Of a DNA stretch of 64,000 nucleotides, positions 1 to 9,262 are shown piece by piece. Within the stretch, counting starts at the first letter, position 1; the number at the start of each line of letters is the position of its first letter. The notes beneath the pieces were generated by a model that saw only the letters and a list, made by a program, of their open reading frames with translations, did no database searches and was not told where the DNA came from. This DNA is from Primula veris. Lineage: Eukaryota; Streptophyta; Magnoliopsida; Ericales; Primulaceae. The stretch is from NCBI GenBank assembly GCA_963682055.1, contig OY821744.1:5744835-5808834 (forward strand). Direction: 5' to 3'. Made by a program: the position numbers and the translations under genes.

Positions 1-155
1 TCTACCTGTAGTCGCCATTGTCGACATATTGCTCGCTGATATTTGATACCTTGCACTTTGTTCCTCTCTATAAGAAGCCATAAAATCCATCGTAGAGGCC
101 TCCGTCTTAGCGGTTTTTCTACCTTTTGGCCTCTCTAGCTTATCCGAAAATGATA
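1..155 (-). CDS. Partial open frame resembling a plant NAM-associated / PIF-type C-terminal domain
   Basis: Reading the minus strand from about position 155 to the window edge gives an open frame of about 51 residues that continues beyond position 1. It contains the string ERPKGRKTAK, then a charged stretch and EEQSARYQ. Known: an RPxGRKxAK motif is typical of the plant NAM-associated domain found in PIF/Harbinger ORF1 proteins and related MYB/SANT-like plant proteins. An in-frame TAA lies just upstream, so this is either a downstream exon or a broken remnant. No start codon or splice site was established. The assignment rests on one short motif and is weak. Confidence 0.3.
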
Positions 156-841
156 CTTATTCAACAACGTCATTATCGATATAAAAACCAGTTAATTTTG
201 ATCAACCCGCTACATTAGTTTTATTTTTATTTTATCTTCTTGAATATGAGCAACGGTAAAACAACGATGATCTTTAAAATGTTTACCCATATTTTTGAAA
301 AAATCGAGTTCCGCGACTTTATACTAAAAAATTGTAAAAAAAAAATATTGTAATTAGTCTAAATAAACAAGTTGATAGTTTAAAAACTAATTTATATTAC
401 TAATTAAAAAATTATGCAAAAGTTTGTGGTCGACTCCCGCTTTTTTTCCTCCTTTACTCGTTAAATTTGAGTTTTTTTTCTTGGTTTGCATTTTGAAAGT
501 TGAGAAGATTGGGGTTGAAAATGTTGCGTTGAATATTGAGGCGAGTTGTCGTATGTATATTGGGAGGAATGATATTGGAAAGAACACACGTAATACGTTT
601 CATCATCGGGGTTTATAGGCTAATTGGCTAATTGAAATTATAACCACCATAGTTGGTCATTTGTAGAGAATAAATATGTTTAGTGATATTCGAAAGGTAA
701 TAAGAATGAGAAAATTATGTGCTTTGAATGAAAATGAGTGTGAGATTCATACATGAAGAGGAATGCGTCAAATTTAATTTTTTTTAAACATTTTGAACTG
801 AAAAAAATATAACTAGGCGTTATTTAGGACCTATTTGTATA
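156..841. other. AT-rich flank without a recognisable gene
   Basis: Short overlapping open frames on both strands near 390-620 have low-complexity, Phe/Ile/Asn-rich translations and no recognisable motif. I see no RNA gene or repeat here. The last five bases (837-841, GTATA) are the left target-site duplication of the retrotransposon that follows. Confidence 0.5.
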
Positions 842-2096
842 TGTTGAACGATGTTCTTCAAATCGATTATTTTAATGATAACAAAAATTGTAAAACATGA
901 TAAAAGCTCGTTTTGTGTACTAATCTTTTATCGAGTGTATTAAAGGTTCAAAATGATATATTGCGTAATTACAAAGCCAATGGTTCAAGCGGAACCTAAA
1001 ACGGATTTGAAACGAACTAGTTACGGGATTTCAAAGATGGTCGAGAAAACCGAAACATGCCCAGAATTAAAAACGATTGATCTATAAGCAAAAACGATCG
1101 ATCATATTCAGTGTCAATTCTTCCAGAGAACTCAGTTCAAAAACGACCGATCGCCAAGAGGAAACGACCGATCGTTTTCAGTGTAAATTCTTCCAGAGAA
1201 CTCAGTTCAAAAACGACCGATCGCCAAGAGGAAACGACCGATCGTTTTAAGTGTATTCTCTTCCAGTGAGCCAAGATAAAAGTCGACCGATCGTTTTACA
1301 GAAACGACCGATCGTTTCTGTAAAATTTCAAAATCCAGCTTTTAAGCAATTCCTGAAAATGGGGCGAACCACTGCATTAACCAGCATTCAATTCAGCCAA
1401 CAACTGCAACGGTCTGAAATTTATTGCTGCATCTTTTCACCCTACAAAAGAGCTCCAAAACCTTGAAGGAAGATTACCCAAGCAATTTACAACTTTTAAG
1501 CAATTCTTACTAAGAAATCCTTCAAGCTTATACTACTCACTTCTCACTTGTAATCATAAATATTCTCGATTATATTCTCTTTGTAATCTTATAAATATCG
1601 AGATAATATTTGTTAGTGAGTGATTCGAAATCAAACTTGTAAAAGAGTATTTTATAAACTCATTAGTGAGCGAGTGAATTGGGTAGAGGCTTTTAAGCAA
1701 GTGTAGCTTAAAAGCTCTAGGTCATTTATTCGGGATACTCATAATAGTGAGGGGGAGCGTAATCGGTTGATTAAGCTCGTTAAGGTGTAACCTTGAAACG
1801 AAGATTTTTAGTGAAACACTCGGTAGTGAAAATACCGAGGAGAGGACGTAGGCGCGGTTTGCCGAACCTCTATAAATCTTGCGTTATTTCTTTCCCTAAA
1901 CTTTTACTTTACGTATTTATTTATCGCTTATATTTATTGCTTGTTTATATTATTTAGCGTTAATTTGGTAACGAAAAAGTTTAGGTTATAAAATCTACTA
2001 ATTAACTTAGTTAAATACCCATAGATTTAATTCCGCGAAAAACGTACGAAAACCTTATTCACCCCCCTCTAAGGTTTAGACTCCTACGGACCAACA
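842..2096 (+). repeat. 5' LTR of the Sirevirus-type element
   Basis: A 1255-bp terminal repeat, TG...CA bounded, matching 9263-10517 with one mismatch seen (1402). It holds an array of CGACCGATCG motifs (about 1070-1320) including a 70-bp tandem duplication. A TATAAATC string at 1871 may be a promoter element, but this was not established. A short open frame (1251-1466) inside it is not credible as a gene. Confidence 0.95.
1063..1330. repeat. LTR array of CGACCGATCG motifs with a 70-bp tandem duplication
   Basis: The motif AAACGACCGATCGTTT, or close variants with a CGATCG core, occurs about eight times. The stretch starting TTCCAGAGAACTCAG is duplicated in tandem (copies starting at 1121 and 1191, period 70), each copy carrying two motifs. 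The array is repeated in the 3' LTR (about 9484-9751), and a related array stands upstream of ORF3 (7124-7270). The near-palindromic motif could be a protein-binding or RNA-structure element; that is inference. Confidence 0.85.
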
Positions 2097-2098
2097 AT

Positions 2099-2110
2099 TG
2101 GTATCAGAGC
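2099..2110 (+). other. Primer-binding site (initiator tRNA-Met type)
   Basis: TGGTATCAGAGC begins two bases after the 5' LTR end. This is the usual plant copia primer-binding site, complementary to the 3' end of initiator tRNA-Met. The match stops after 12 bases. Confidence 0.9.
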
Positions 2111-2162
2111 TTAGCTATTTTATTCACAAAAATCTAACGATTTTATAGTTTAAAGATCCGCT

Positions 2163-3854
2163 ATGTCTTCATACGCCGACTCTAAATCCATAACTAGGCC
2201 CCCATTCTTTGACGGCACGAACTATCCCTACTGGAGAGACCTTATGAAAAATTTCCTTTGTGGGTTTGAAATAGACCAATGGATAAGTATTAGCAAAGGC
2301 TATAGAACGCCTAGGAGAAATGGCGAAGATAAACTTGTAGAGGAACTAGATTCCGATGAACGCCTTGCGTTTTCCCTAAATTGTAGGGCTATGACTTCCA
2401 TCACTTGTGCGCTCTCGCCTAGTGAATACGATAAGATTTCCGGTTGTGACACCGCTAAGCAAATGTGGGATAAGCTAGCTATTATGCACGAAGGAACTAG
2501 TCAAGTTAAGGACTCTAAAATTAGCATGCTTATTCATGATTATGAATTGTTTAAAGTTGAAGATGATGAGTCTATTGCTTCTATGTACACTCGTTTTACT
2601 AAAATTACTAATGATCTTAAAAGGCTTGAAAAGGTATATTCTAGCAAGGAGATGGTGACGAAAATCCTTCGAAGTCTTCCAAGGAAGTGGGAATCTAAAG
2701 TGACGGCCATACAAGAGGCCAAGGACATGAACACTCTCTCTCTCGATAACCTCATTGGATCCCTAAGCACTCATGAACTCGACATGACGACTCGAAAGCA
2801 TGAGGATGACTCGAAAAAGAAGAAAGGCATTGCTTTCAAATGCACAACAAATGACGATAGCGAAAATGATTCATCTAGTGAGGATGATGAGATGGCACTC
2901 TTCGCCAAACGCTACAACAAATTCCTAAGTTGGAAAAAGAAGGGTGGACAACGATTCCGGAAAAAGGAGTATAAAGGAGAGCCTTCCGACAAATCGAACA
3001 AGAAGGACGAAATCATTTGCTACAAATGTCACAAACCCGGCCATATGCAAAACGAATGTCCTTTGAAGAAAAAGGATAAGTTCGGAAAGAAAAAGGAATA
3101 CAAGAAGGCATTTTTGGCCGCATGGGGGAGCGATGATGATAGCTCCGATAGCGACAATGAAGAAGTCGCAAACCTATGTCTCATGGCTAGAGAAAACGAT
3201 ACCGAGGATGTAAGCTTTCACTCCTCTAACTCTTCTATTTCTAGTGATGATGAAATTGATATAAATGATATGTTAGAATCCTTAGAAAAAGCTAGAGGTA
3301 AAAACAAATCCTTTAGAAAATTGTTAATTACTTTACAAGACGAACTAGAGAACTTAGCTATAACAAATGACTCACTCACGTCTAAAAATGCCGAACTTAC
3401 CTTAGAAAATGATAGGTTAGTTAAAGACCTAAGTTCTTGTAAAGAAAAGGCGGATAGAGCCGAACTCACTCTCTCTAAGTTCACTAAAGGTAGTAAAATG
3501 CTAAGCACTATATTAGCTTCTCAACAAGGCGCGTATGATAAAACCGGTGTAGGATACAACCCTCTCTTAGCGTCTAAGCATAAAAATCTATTCACCAAAC
3601 AAGTGGAGAAAAGTGAAAATAGAACCCCAAGTTACTCCCGTAAGAACAATTCATATAAAAGGAACCTAGTTTATAATCGTTTTGTTAAACCTATCTCGCA
3701 TATAAAATGTATTACTTGCAACCGTAGTGACCACTATGAGGATTATATATATTGCCCTAATAGGTATAAAGTAAGTAGAAATGATTTGGTTTGGATTCCA
3801 AAGGGTCGAGACTCTAACCCTCAAGGACCCAAAAATGGATTAGGGTACCAATGA
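2163..3854 (+). CDS. gag: Gag polyprotein of the copia/Sirevirus element
   Basis: A 563-residue protein that would form the element's cytoplasmic virus-like particle. The N-terminus (PPFFDGTNYPYWRDLM, residues ~13-28) is the DUF4219-like start of copia gag, followed by the UBN2-type gag region to about residue 200. A zinc knuckle CYKCHKPGHMQNEC lies at residues 286-299 and binds nucleic acid. Acidic/serine stretches and a probable coiled coil (~370-450) follow. A second, degenerate cysteine motif (C-X2-C-X4-H-X6-C) lies at ~516-531. The frame closes with TGA at 3852. The extension beyond the zinc knuckle is typical of Sirevirus gag. The start ATG is the first in frame, 53 bases after the primer-binding site. 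Confidence 0.92.
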   Translation: MSSYADSKSITRPPFFDGTNYPYWRDLMKNFLCGFEIDQWISISKGYRTPRRNGEDKLVEELDSDERLAFSLNCRAMTSITCALSPSEYDKISGCDTAKQMWDKLAIMHEGTSQVKDSKISMLIHDYELFKVEDDESIASMYTRFTKITNDLKRLEKVYSSKEMVTKILRSLPRKWESKVTAIQEAKDMNTLSLDNLIGSLSTHELDMTTRKHEDDSKKKKGIAFKCTTNDDSENDSSSEDDEMALFAKRYNKFLSWKKKGGQRFRKKEYKGEPSDKSNKKDEIICYKCHKPGHMQNECPLKKKDKFGKKKEYKKAFLAAWGSDDDSSDSDNEEVANLCLMARENDTEDVSFHSSNSSISSDDEIDINDMLESLEKARGKNKSFRKLLITLQDELENLAITNDSLTSKNAELTLENDRLVKDLSSCKEKADRAELTLSKFTKGSKMLSTILASQQGAYDKTGVGYNPLLASKHKNLFTKQVEKSENRTPSYSRKNNSYKRNLVYNRFVKPISHIKCITCNRSDHYEDYIYCPNRYKVSRNDLVWIPKGRDSNPQGPKNGLGYQ

Positions 3855-3870
3855 TCGTTTTGTCTTGTAG

Positions 3871-6800
3871 GTATGCTTGAGATCAAAAATCAACGAGGAC
3901 AAGTGGTTCCTAGATAGTGGATGCTCAAGACATATGACGGGAGACAAAACAAAATTCACCACTCTTGCACCTAAAGACGGAGGCTTTGTGACCTTCGGGG
4001 ATAATAGCAAGGGCAAAATCATCGGTATTGGTAGTATCTCTAAACCATCTAATGTCGTTATTGATAATGTATTGCTTGTTGATGGTCTTAAACATAACTT
4101 GCTTAGTATAAGTCAACTTTGTGATTTGGGTCACAAAGTCATTTTTGAAAAATCGCATTGCATTATTCATTGTATTTCGGATAATAAAACTATTCTTATG
4201 GGTCAAAGACAAAATAATGTCTATATGATTGATTTGAATAGTTCGGTGGATGATGAAGTCAAGTGTCTTGTTACTATCAACGACAATGGTTGGTTGTGGC
4301 ATAGACGACTTGGTCATGCAAGTCTTGATTTACTTGCTAAACTTTCTAGTAAAGATTTGGTAATAGGTTTACCAAAAACTCCTTATATAAAGGACAAACT
4401 TTGTCACGCTTGCCAATTAGGCAAACAAACAAAGATTTCTTTTAAGTCTAAAAATATTATATCTACTACTCGTTGTTTGGAGCTCATTCATATGGACTTA
4501 GTTGGCCCCTCCCGGACACTTAGTCTTGGCGGGCGTGCATATGCCTTCGTCATGGTTGACGATTTTAGTCGCTTTACGTGGGTCTTGTTTTTAACTCATA
4601 AGCATGAAGCATTTAGAGAATTCTCTATTATTTGCAAAAAGCTCCAAACACGAAAGGGTTATATGATCAAAAGTATCCGAACCGATCATGGTAAAGAATT
4701 TGAGAATACTCCATTTCAAACTTATTGTGATGAAAATGGTATTGATCATAATTTTTCGGCCCCTCGTACGCCCCAACAAAATGGGGTAGTTGAGAGGAAG
4801 AATAGAACCCTAGAGGAAATGGCACGGACTATGCTTTGCGAAAATAATTTGCCAAAGTATTTTTGGGCCGAAGCCGTAAATTCCGCTTGTTATATTTTAA
4901 ATAGAGCCCTAATTAGGCCCATATTAAAAAAGACACCTTACGAATTATGGAATGAGCGAAAGCCCAATATTTCTCATTTACGTGCATTTGGTTGTAAATG
5001 CTATGTTCATAATAATGGTAAGGATAATCTAGGGAAATTCGATGCTAAGTCCGACGAAGGAATTTTCGTTGGATATGCTATATCGAGTAAAGCTTATCGT
5101 ATTTTTAATAAAAGAACTTTATTGGTGGAAGAGTCGGTACATGTCTCGTTTGATGAGAATTTGCCGACGATTGATAAGCCTTTAATTGTTCATAATATTA
5201 ATGATGATATTTTTCATAATGCATCTTCTTCCAATCATGTTGCATCTAGCTTAGAGGCTACGCCTAGAATAGAGGTTGAACCCGTAGTTGATGAAGTCAC
5301 TATAGATGTACTTCAAAAGGACTTAGAATCTAGTGTACATATTCATGAGGATTTGCCTCAAGAATGGCGATATGCCAATCACCATCCGCAAGATTTAATT
5401 TTGGGTAACCCGGGAGAAAGAGTGCATACACGTTCTTCTTTAAGAAATATAGTTAATCATTTTGCATTCTTGTCTCAATTAGAGCCCAAGAACATTCATG
5501 AAGCGGAACTCGATGAGAGTTGGGTATTAGCTATGCATGACGAATTAAATCAATTCGAGCGTAGTAACGTATGGACCTTAGTACCTAGACCGCGTGAGAA
5601 AACCATTATAGGTACGAAATGGATATTTCGTAATAAGATGGATGAATCCGGGGTAGTTATTAGAAATAAGGCTAGACTAGTAGCTCAAGGGTATAACCAA
5701 GAAGAAGGCATCGATTTCGATGAAACTTACGCACCCGTAGCTAGACTAGAAGCCATTAGAATGTTGCTTGCTTATGCTTCTTTTAAACGTTTTAAATTAT
5801 TTCAAATGGATGTTAAAAGTGCTTTTTTAAATGGCGTTATTAATGAGGAAGTTTATGTAAAACAACCACCCGGTTTTGAAAATCACGAGTTTCCTAATCA
5901 TGTGTACAAACTTCGAAAAGCACTTTATGGTTTAAAACAAGCACCCCGGGCGTGGTATGAAAGACTTAGTAAATTTTTGATCAAAAAGGGTTTTTCTCGT
6001 GGTACTTTAGACACTACTCTTTTTATTAAAAAGAATGGAAAAGATATGCTTTTAATTCAAATTTATGTTGATGATATTATATTCGGTGCTACTAATGCTC
6101 GCATGTGCGAGGAGTTTTCTAAGTGTATGCAAGGTGAATTCGAGATGAGCATGATGGGTGAACTCACCTACTTCCTTGGGTTGCAAATCAAACAAACAAA
6201 GGACGGAATTTTCGTCAATCAAGCAAAATACACGAGGGACTTGCTCAAACGGTTCAACATGAGCGATGCAAAGCCGCTAGGAACTCCAATGAGTCCGGCA
6301 ACAAAACTAGACAAAGATGAATCGGGTAAAAGCGTGGACCAAAAGCTCTATAGAGGTATGATTGGATCCCTCTTATATTTAACCGCAAGTAGACCCGATA
6401 TCATGTTTAGTGTTTGCATGTGTGCTAGGTATCAATCTTGCCCTAAGGAATCGCATGTTATAGCCGTTAAGCGCATATTTAGATATCTTGTAGGTACTTG
6501 TAATTTAGGATTATTTTATCCTCATGATACTTCTTTTGAATTGCTTGGCTATTCCGACGCCGACTTTGCCGGTTGTCGATTAGATAGAAAGAGTACTAGT
6601 GGTACTTGCCATTTCTTAGGAAACGCCTTAGTTTCTTGGCATAGCAAGAAACAAAACTCGGTTGCGCTTTCCACGGCGGAGGCGGAATACGTCGCCGCGG
6701 GTAGTTGTTGCGCACAAATCCTTTGGATGCGTCAACAACTAAACGACTTTGAATTATCATTTAATAGTGTACCTATATTGTGTGATAATACTAGTGCTAT

Positions 6801-7005
6801 AAACCTTTCGAAAAATCCGATCCAACACTCTCGCACTAAACATATTAATTTACGTCATCACTTTTTACGGGATCATGTCCAAAAAGGGGATATTACACTT
6901 GAATATATAAGTACCGATCGGCAATTAGCCGATATTTTTACAAAACCCCTTAATGAGGAACAATTTTGTTTTATTCGACGAGAGTTAGGCATGTTTGATG
7001 TGTGA
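3871..7005 (+). CDS. pol: Pol polyprotein (protease, integrase, reverse transcriptase, RNase H)
   Basis: An open frame of 1044 residues with every copia pol domain and no internal stop. Protease: [10 protein letters not shown] near residue 15. Integrase: HHCC zinc site (HRRLGHA ... CHACQLGK, ~143-180) and catalytic D-D-E in HMDL (~208), TDHGKEF (~272) and NGVVERKN (~307). Reverse transcriptase from GTKWIF (~577), with YVDD at ~732. RNase H from YSDADFAG (~893), with KSTSG and STAEAEY. It ends RRELGMFDV. The frame has no ATG before the protease active site: it opens at 3871 straight after an in-frame TAG. It is +1 relative to gag, whose TGA is 16 bases upstream, so expression needs recoding, splicing or reinitiation. 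Confidence 0.93.
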   Translation, partial: VCLRSKINEDKWFLDSGCSRHMTGDKTKFTTLAPKDGGFVTFGDNSKGKIIGIGSISKPSNVVIDNVLLVDGLKHNLLSISQLCDLGHKVIFEKSHCIIHCISDNKTILMGQRQNNVYMIDLNSSVDDEVKCLVTINDNGWLWHRRLGHASLDLLAKLSSKDLVIGLPKTPYIKDKLCHACQLGKQTKISFKSKNIISTTRCLELIHMDLVGPSRTLSLGGRAYAFVMVDDFSRFTWVLFLTHKHEAFREFSIICKKLQTRKGYMIKSIRTDHGKEFENTPFQTYCDENGIDHNFSAPRTPQQNGVVERKNRTLEEMARTMLCENNLPKYFWAEAVNSACYILNRALIRPILKKTPYELWNERKPNISHLRAFGCKCYVHNNGKDNLGKFDAKSDEGIFVGYAISSKAYRIFNKRTLLVEESVHVSFDENLPTIDKPLIVHNINDDIFHNASSSNHVASSLEATPRIEVEPVVDEVTIDVLQKDLESSVHIHEDLPQEWRYANHHPQDLILGNPGERVHTRSSLRNIVNHFAFLSQLEPKNIHEAELDESWVLAMHDELNQFERSNVWTLVPRPREKTIIGTKWIFRNKMDESGVVIRNKARLVAQGYNQEEGIDFDETYAPVARLEAIRMLLAYASFKRFKLFQMDVKSAFLNGVINEEVYVKQPPGFENHEFPNHVYKLRKALYGLKQAPRAWYERLSKFLIKKGFSRGTLDTTLFIKKNGKDMLLIQIYVDDIIFGATNARMCEEFSKCMQGEFEMSMMGELTYFLGLQIKQTKDGIFVNQAKYTRDLLKRFNMSDAKPLGTPMSPATKLDKDESGKSVDQKLYRGMIGSLLYLTASRPDIMFSVCMCARYQSCPKESHVIAVKRIFRYLVGTCNLGLFYPHDTSFELLGYSDADFAGCRLDRKSTSGTCHFLGNALVSWHSKKQNSVALSTAEAEYVAAGSCCAQILWMRQQLNDFELSFNSVPILCDNTSAINLSKNPIQHSRTKHINLRHHFLRDHVQKGDITLEYISTDRQLADIFTKPLNEEQFCFIRRELGMFDV

Positions 7006-7399
7006 AATATACATATATATGTGTATTTGATTAATGTCATATACTTTAATATTTTTGCATATTTTTTTTTCTTGCCAAATCAGTGTTGAAATGTACCAAA
7101 ATTTCTGTTCTGTACCTATTTTACAGTCGATCGATCGTCGGCTAAAACGACCGATCGTTTAGCTACAGACGACCGATCGTTTCACCAAATCGACCGATCG
7201 TTTTTCTATCTTACTCACTGGAACTTTTTGTTCCAAATTCGACCGATCGTCACAAAAACGACCGATCGTTTTTGTGCTTTCCAGTGTTACAAAACATTCC
7301 AAAACCCTAATTTCAATCCAATAATCACTATTCTCTCTCTCAAAAATTCGCCTCCTCCTCCAAAATCACCCAAATTTTCCATTTTTTTCAAAAATCACT
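7006..7399 (+). repeat. Leader before ORF3 with CGACCGATCG motif array
   Basis: Between the pol stop and the ORF3 start are about six copies of CGACCGATCG (7124-7270), most followed by a T run, in the same style as the LTR array. The spacer also contains ACTCACTGGAAC and TTCCAGTG strings similar to LTR text. This looks like LTR/leader-derived sequence duplicated ahead of ORF3. It may act as an internal promoter or processing signal (inference). Confidence 0.75.
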
Positions 7400-8713
7400 A
7401 TGGTTCGTACAAAAAGAACCTCTCTTGTAGATGAAGATGACGAAGCATACGTGCCTCCGTCCCCTCGTCCTCGTATCCCTCGCGGTCGCCGAACCGCCTC
7501 CTCCACCGCTCCACCATCGGGCCCCGGTGCCTCATCCGGCTCTTGTCCTCCTCTCTATCCACCCACGATGGATAAAAGAGGTATTTTGTCAAATTTCACT
7601 CTAGATATGTCTCTATTCCGGGAACGATTTCCCGCTCTTATGCTTGATTTAAGTTTTCAAAAACTCGATACCATTCTCACTCTAAAAATGCCATTCTTCA
7701 TTGAAAACGTATACGAATTTTATCACAACCTAGCTCTAGATAGGGATTCCGATGACGCACTTCGTTTGCGTTCATCATTTCACGGCCAACCATTCGTTTA
7801 CGGTATAGACCGTTTACGACATTTGTTACGCCTAGATAACGACGGTATACATGAGTCGAGTGAGGAACTATGTGAGACTCTTGAGATCGATAACTTCAAC
7901 GATCTCAAATCCGAAATTTTTCATCCCGTCCATAACAATCAATCCAACAAAGCCCATGGCCTCTTATTCCGCAACAAATTAGCCTATCACATCCTATCGC
8001 ATATCGTCCTACCCCATACCTCAAATTTTACGGATGTCACAAATGAATACATTTTTCTACTAGGATGCATCCATCGCAAAGTCAAACTCGACTTCGCGAC
8101 TCTCATATTTTTTAAAATGGATTCGCTTAAAACGAAATCCAAAAATGGGTTACCCTACGGTGCTCTCATTTCGGCCATCTTAAATGATCTCAATCTCGTT
8201 CCGGGTGGAACCTTATTCAAAAATAAGGACAAACATATTTGGGACACTTCATATCTTTCCCAAATGTCCATTAAATTCCACAATGCCGATAAAACCATTA
8301 CATGGTCCGGTAAGCGGGTATCCGGCCCCAACTATGCTCCTCTTTCCCCCGAAGAGGAAGAGTATGTTGGCCCCAAGGCCACCCCGCGTGCCACTCATGA
8401 GGACGTCGCTATCTCCTCTGATTCCATTCCCCCCGTCGATATCCCTACATCCTCTCGTCCCTCTCGACGACAAGGAAAAGCTCTAGTAGGATCTTCTTCT
8501 CGTATCCCGCGCTCTGACAAGTTCTACGACTCTCTCTACATCAACCAATACCATAATGCGCAAACGACTCGTCGCATGTTTCGATTTTTGAACCCGGGAC
8601 AAGAAGAGCTAGACCGACTTGATCGTGAAAGCGCCGAGCAAAGGGCACAATTTCATGAATTCTTTCCCAACGACGACGACGACGAAGATGATGCGACTTC
8701 CCACCGCGACTAG
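7400..8713 (+). CDS. Third ORF (env-position) of the Sirevirus-type element
   Basis: A complete 437-residue protein in the position where Sireviruses carry their so-called env-like gene. The N-terminus is basic, proline/serine-rich and disordered (residues ~1-55). A globular middle (~60-310) contains PFFIENVYEFYHNL, resembling the EFYxNL motif of the 'putative plant transposon protein' domain seen in plant retroelement accessory ORFs. The tail is Ser/Pro-rich and ends in an Asp/Glu run. I see no signal peptide, transmembrane segment or fusion-like segment, so calling it an envelope protein is not supported. It has its own ATG 394 bases after pol and reads fully intact, in keeping with the element's youth. 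Function unknown. Confidence 0.85.
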   Translation: MVRTKRTSLVDEDDEAYVPPSPRPRIPRGRRTASSTAPPSGPGASSGSCPPLYPPTMDKRGILSNFTLDMSLFRERFPALMLDLSFQKLDTILTLKMPFFIENVYEFYHNLALDRDSDDALRLRSSFHGQPFVYGIDRLRHLLRLDNDGIHESSEELCETLEIDNFNDLKSEIFHPVHNNQSNKAHGLLFRNKLAYHILSHIVLPHTSNFTDVTNEYIFLLGCIHRKVKLDFATLIFFKMDSLKTKSKNGLPYGALISAILNDLNLVPGGTLFKNKDKHIWDTSYLSQMSIKFHNADKTITWSGKRVSGPNYAPLSPEEEEYVGPKATPRATHEDVAISSDSIPPVDIPTSSRPSRRQGKALVGSSSRIPRSDKFYDSLYINQYHNAQTTRRMFRFLNPGQEELDRLDRESAEQRAQFHEFFPNDDDDEDDATSHRD

Positions 8714-9262
8714 GCGGATATTTTTTTCATGTTTTTTGATGATGTCAAAGGGGGAGAAGTACCTCTCTATATTGTTTTTCTCTTTGCATTGTATTTCTAT
8801 TTCCTTTGAGTTGAACAAGTTGTTTTTGATGTAATAAGTAGGAAACGGTTTTACTTGATTATTATGATGCGTTTCTTCTTACATTTGCTCTTGTTTATAT
8901 GGCATTGTGTGATTGCGATTTTAACTATGCGTTTGGATCTTATTTGATATTGTTGCATTGTGTGCGCATAGTTTGCTTGTTGATTGGATTATATATATTG
9001 TTTTTCTTTTGTGGCGATTGACCATTTTTAGGCAAAACTATGGCCAAATTTTCGCTTGCATATAGATCTTCATAATCCCTAATCGTTTAGCTTGGTTTTA
9101 CGTAGTTTTAAAATCGGATGTTATGACATTTAGTTACTTTTTCTCTAAAAAACTTTTATCCAAGTAAAGCGTCATCTAAACATTTCGATTATACTTGTTT
9201 AAACAAAAAGAGCTTATAGTATGTTGAAGTCAATTTTTTGTCATCATCAAAAAGGGAGAGAT
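8714..9262 (+). other. 3' untranslated region with two polypurine tracts
   Basis: No ORF. A purine tract AAAGGGGGAGAAG lies at 8747-8759, just after ORF3. A second, AAAAAGGGAGAGA, lies at 9249-9261 immediately before the 3' LTR; it is the primer for plus-strand synthesis. Both are preceded by a TCA/TGATG-rich string. Known: several polypurine tracts upstream of the 3' LTR are a conserved Sirevirus feature. The stretch between is T-rich. Confidence 0.8.

Noticed and set aside
1251..1466. 71-residue open frame, repeated at 9672-9887
   Set aside because: It lies inside both LTRs and is duplicated only because the LTRs are; it spans the motif array and has no family resemblance.
7400..8713. ORF3 as a true envelope glycoprotein
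   Set aside because: No signal peptide, membrane segment or glycoprotein-like cysteine pattern; kept only as a third ORF.
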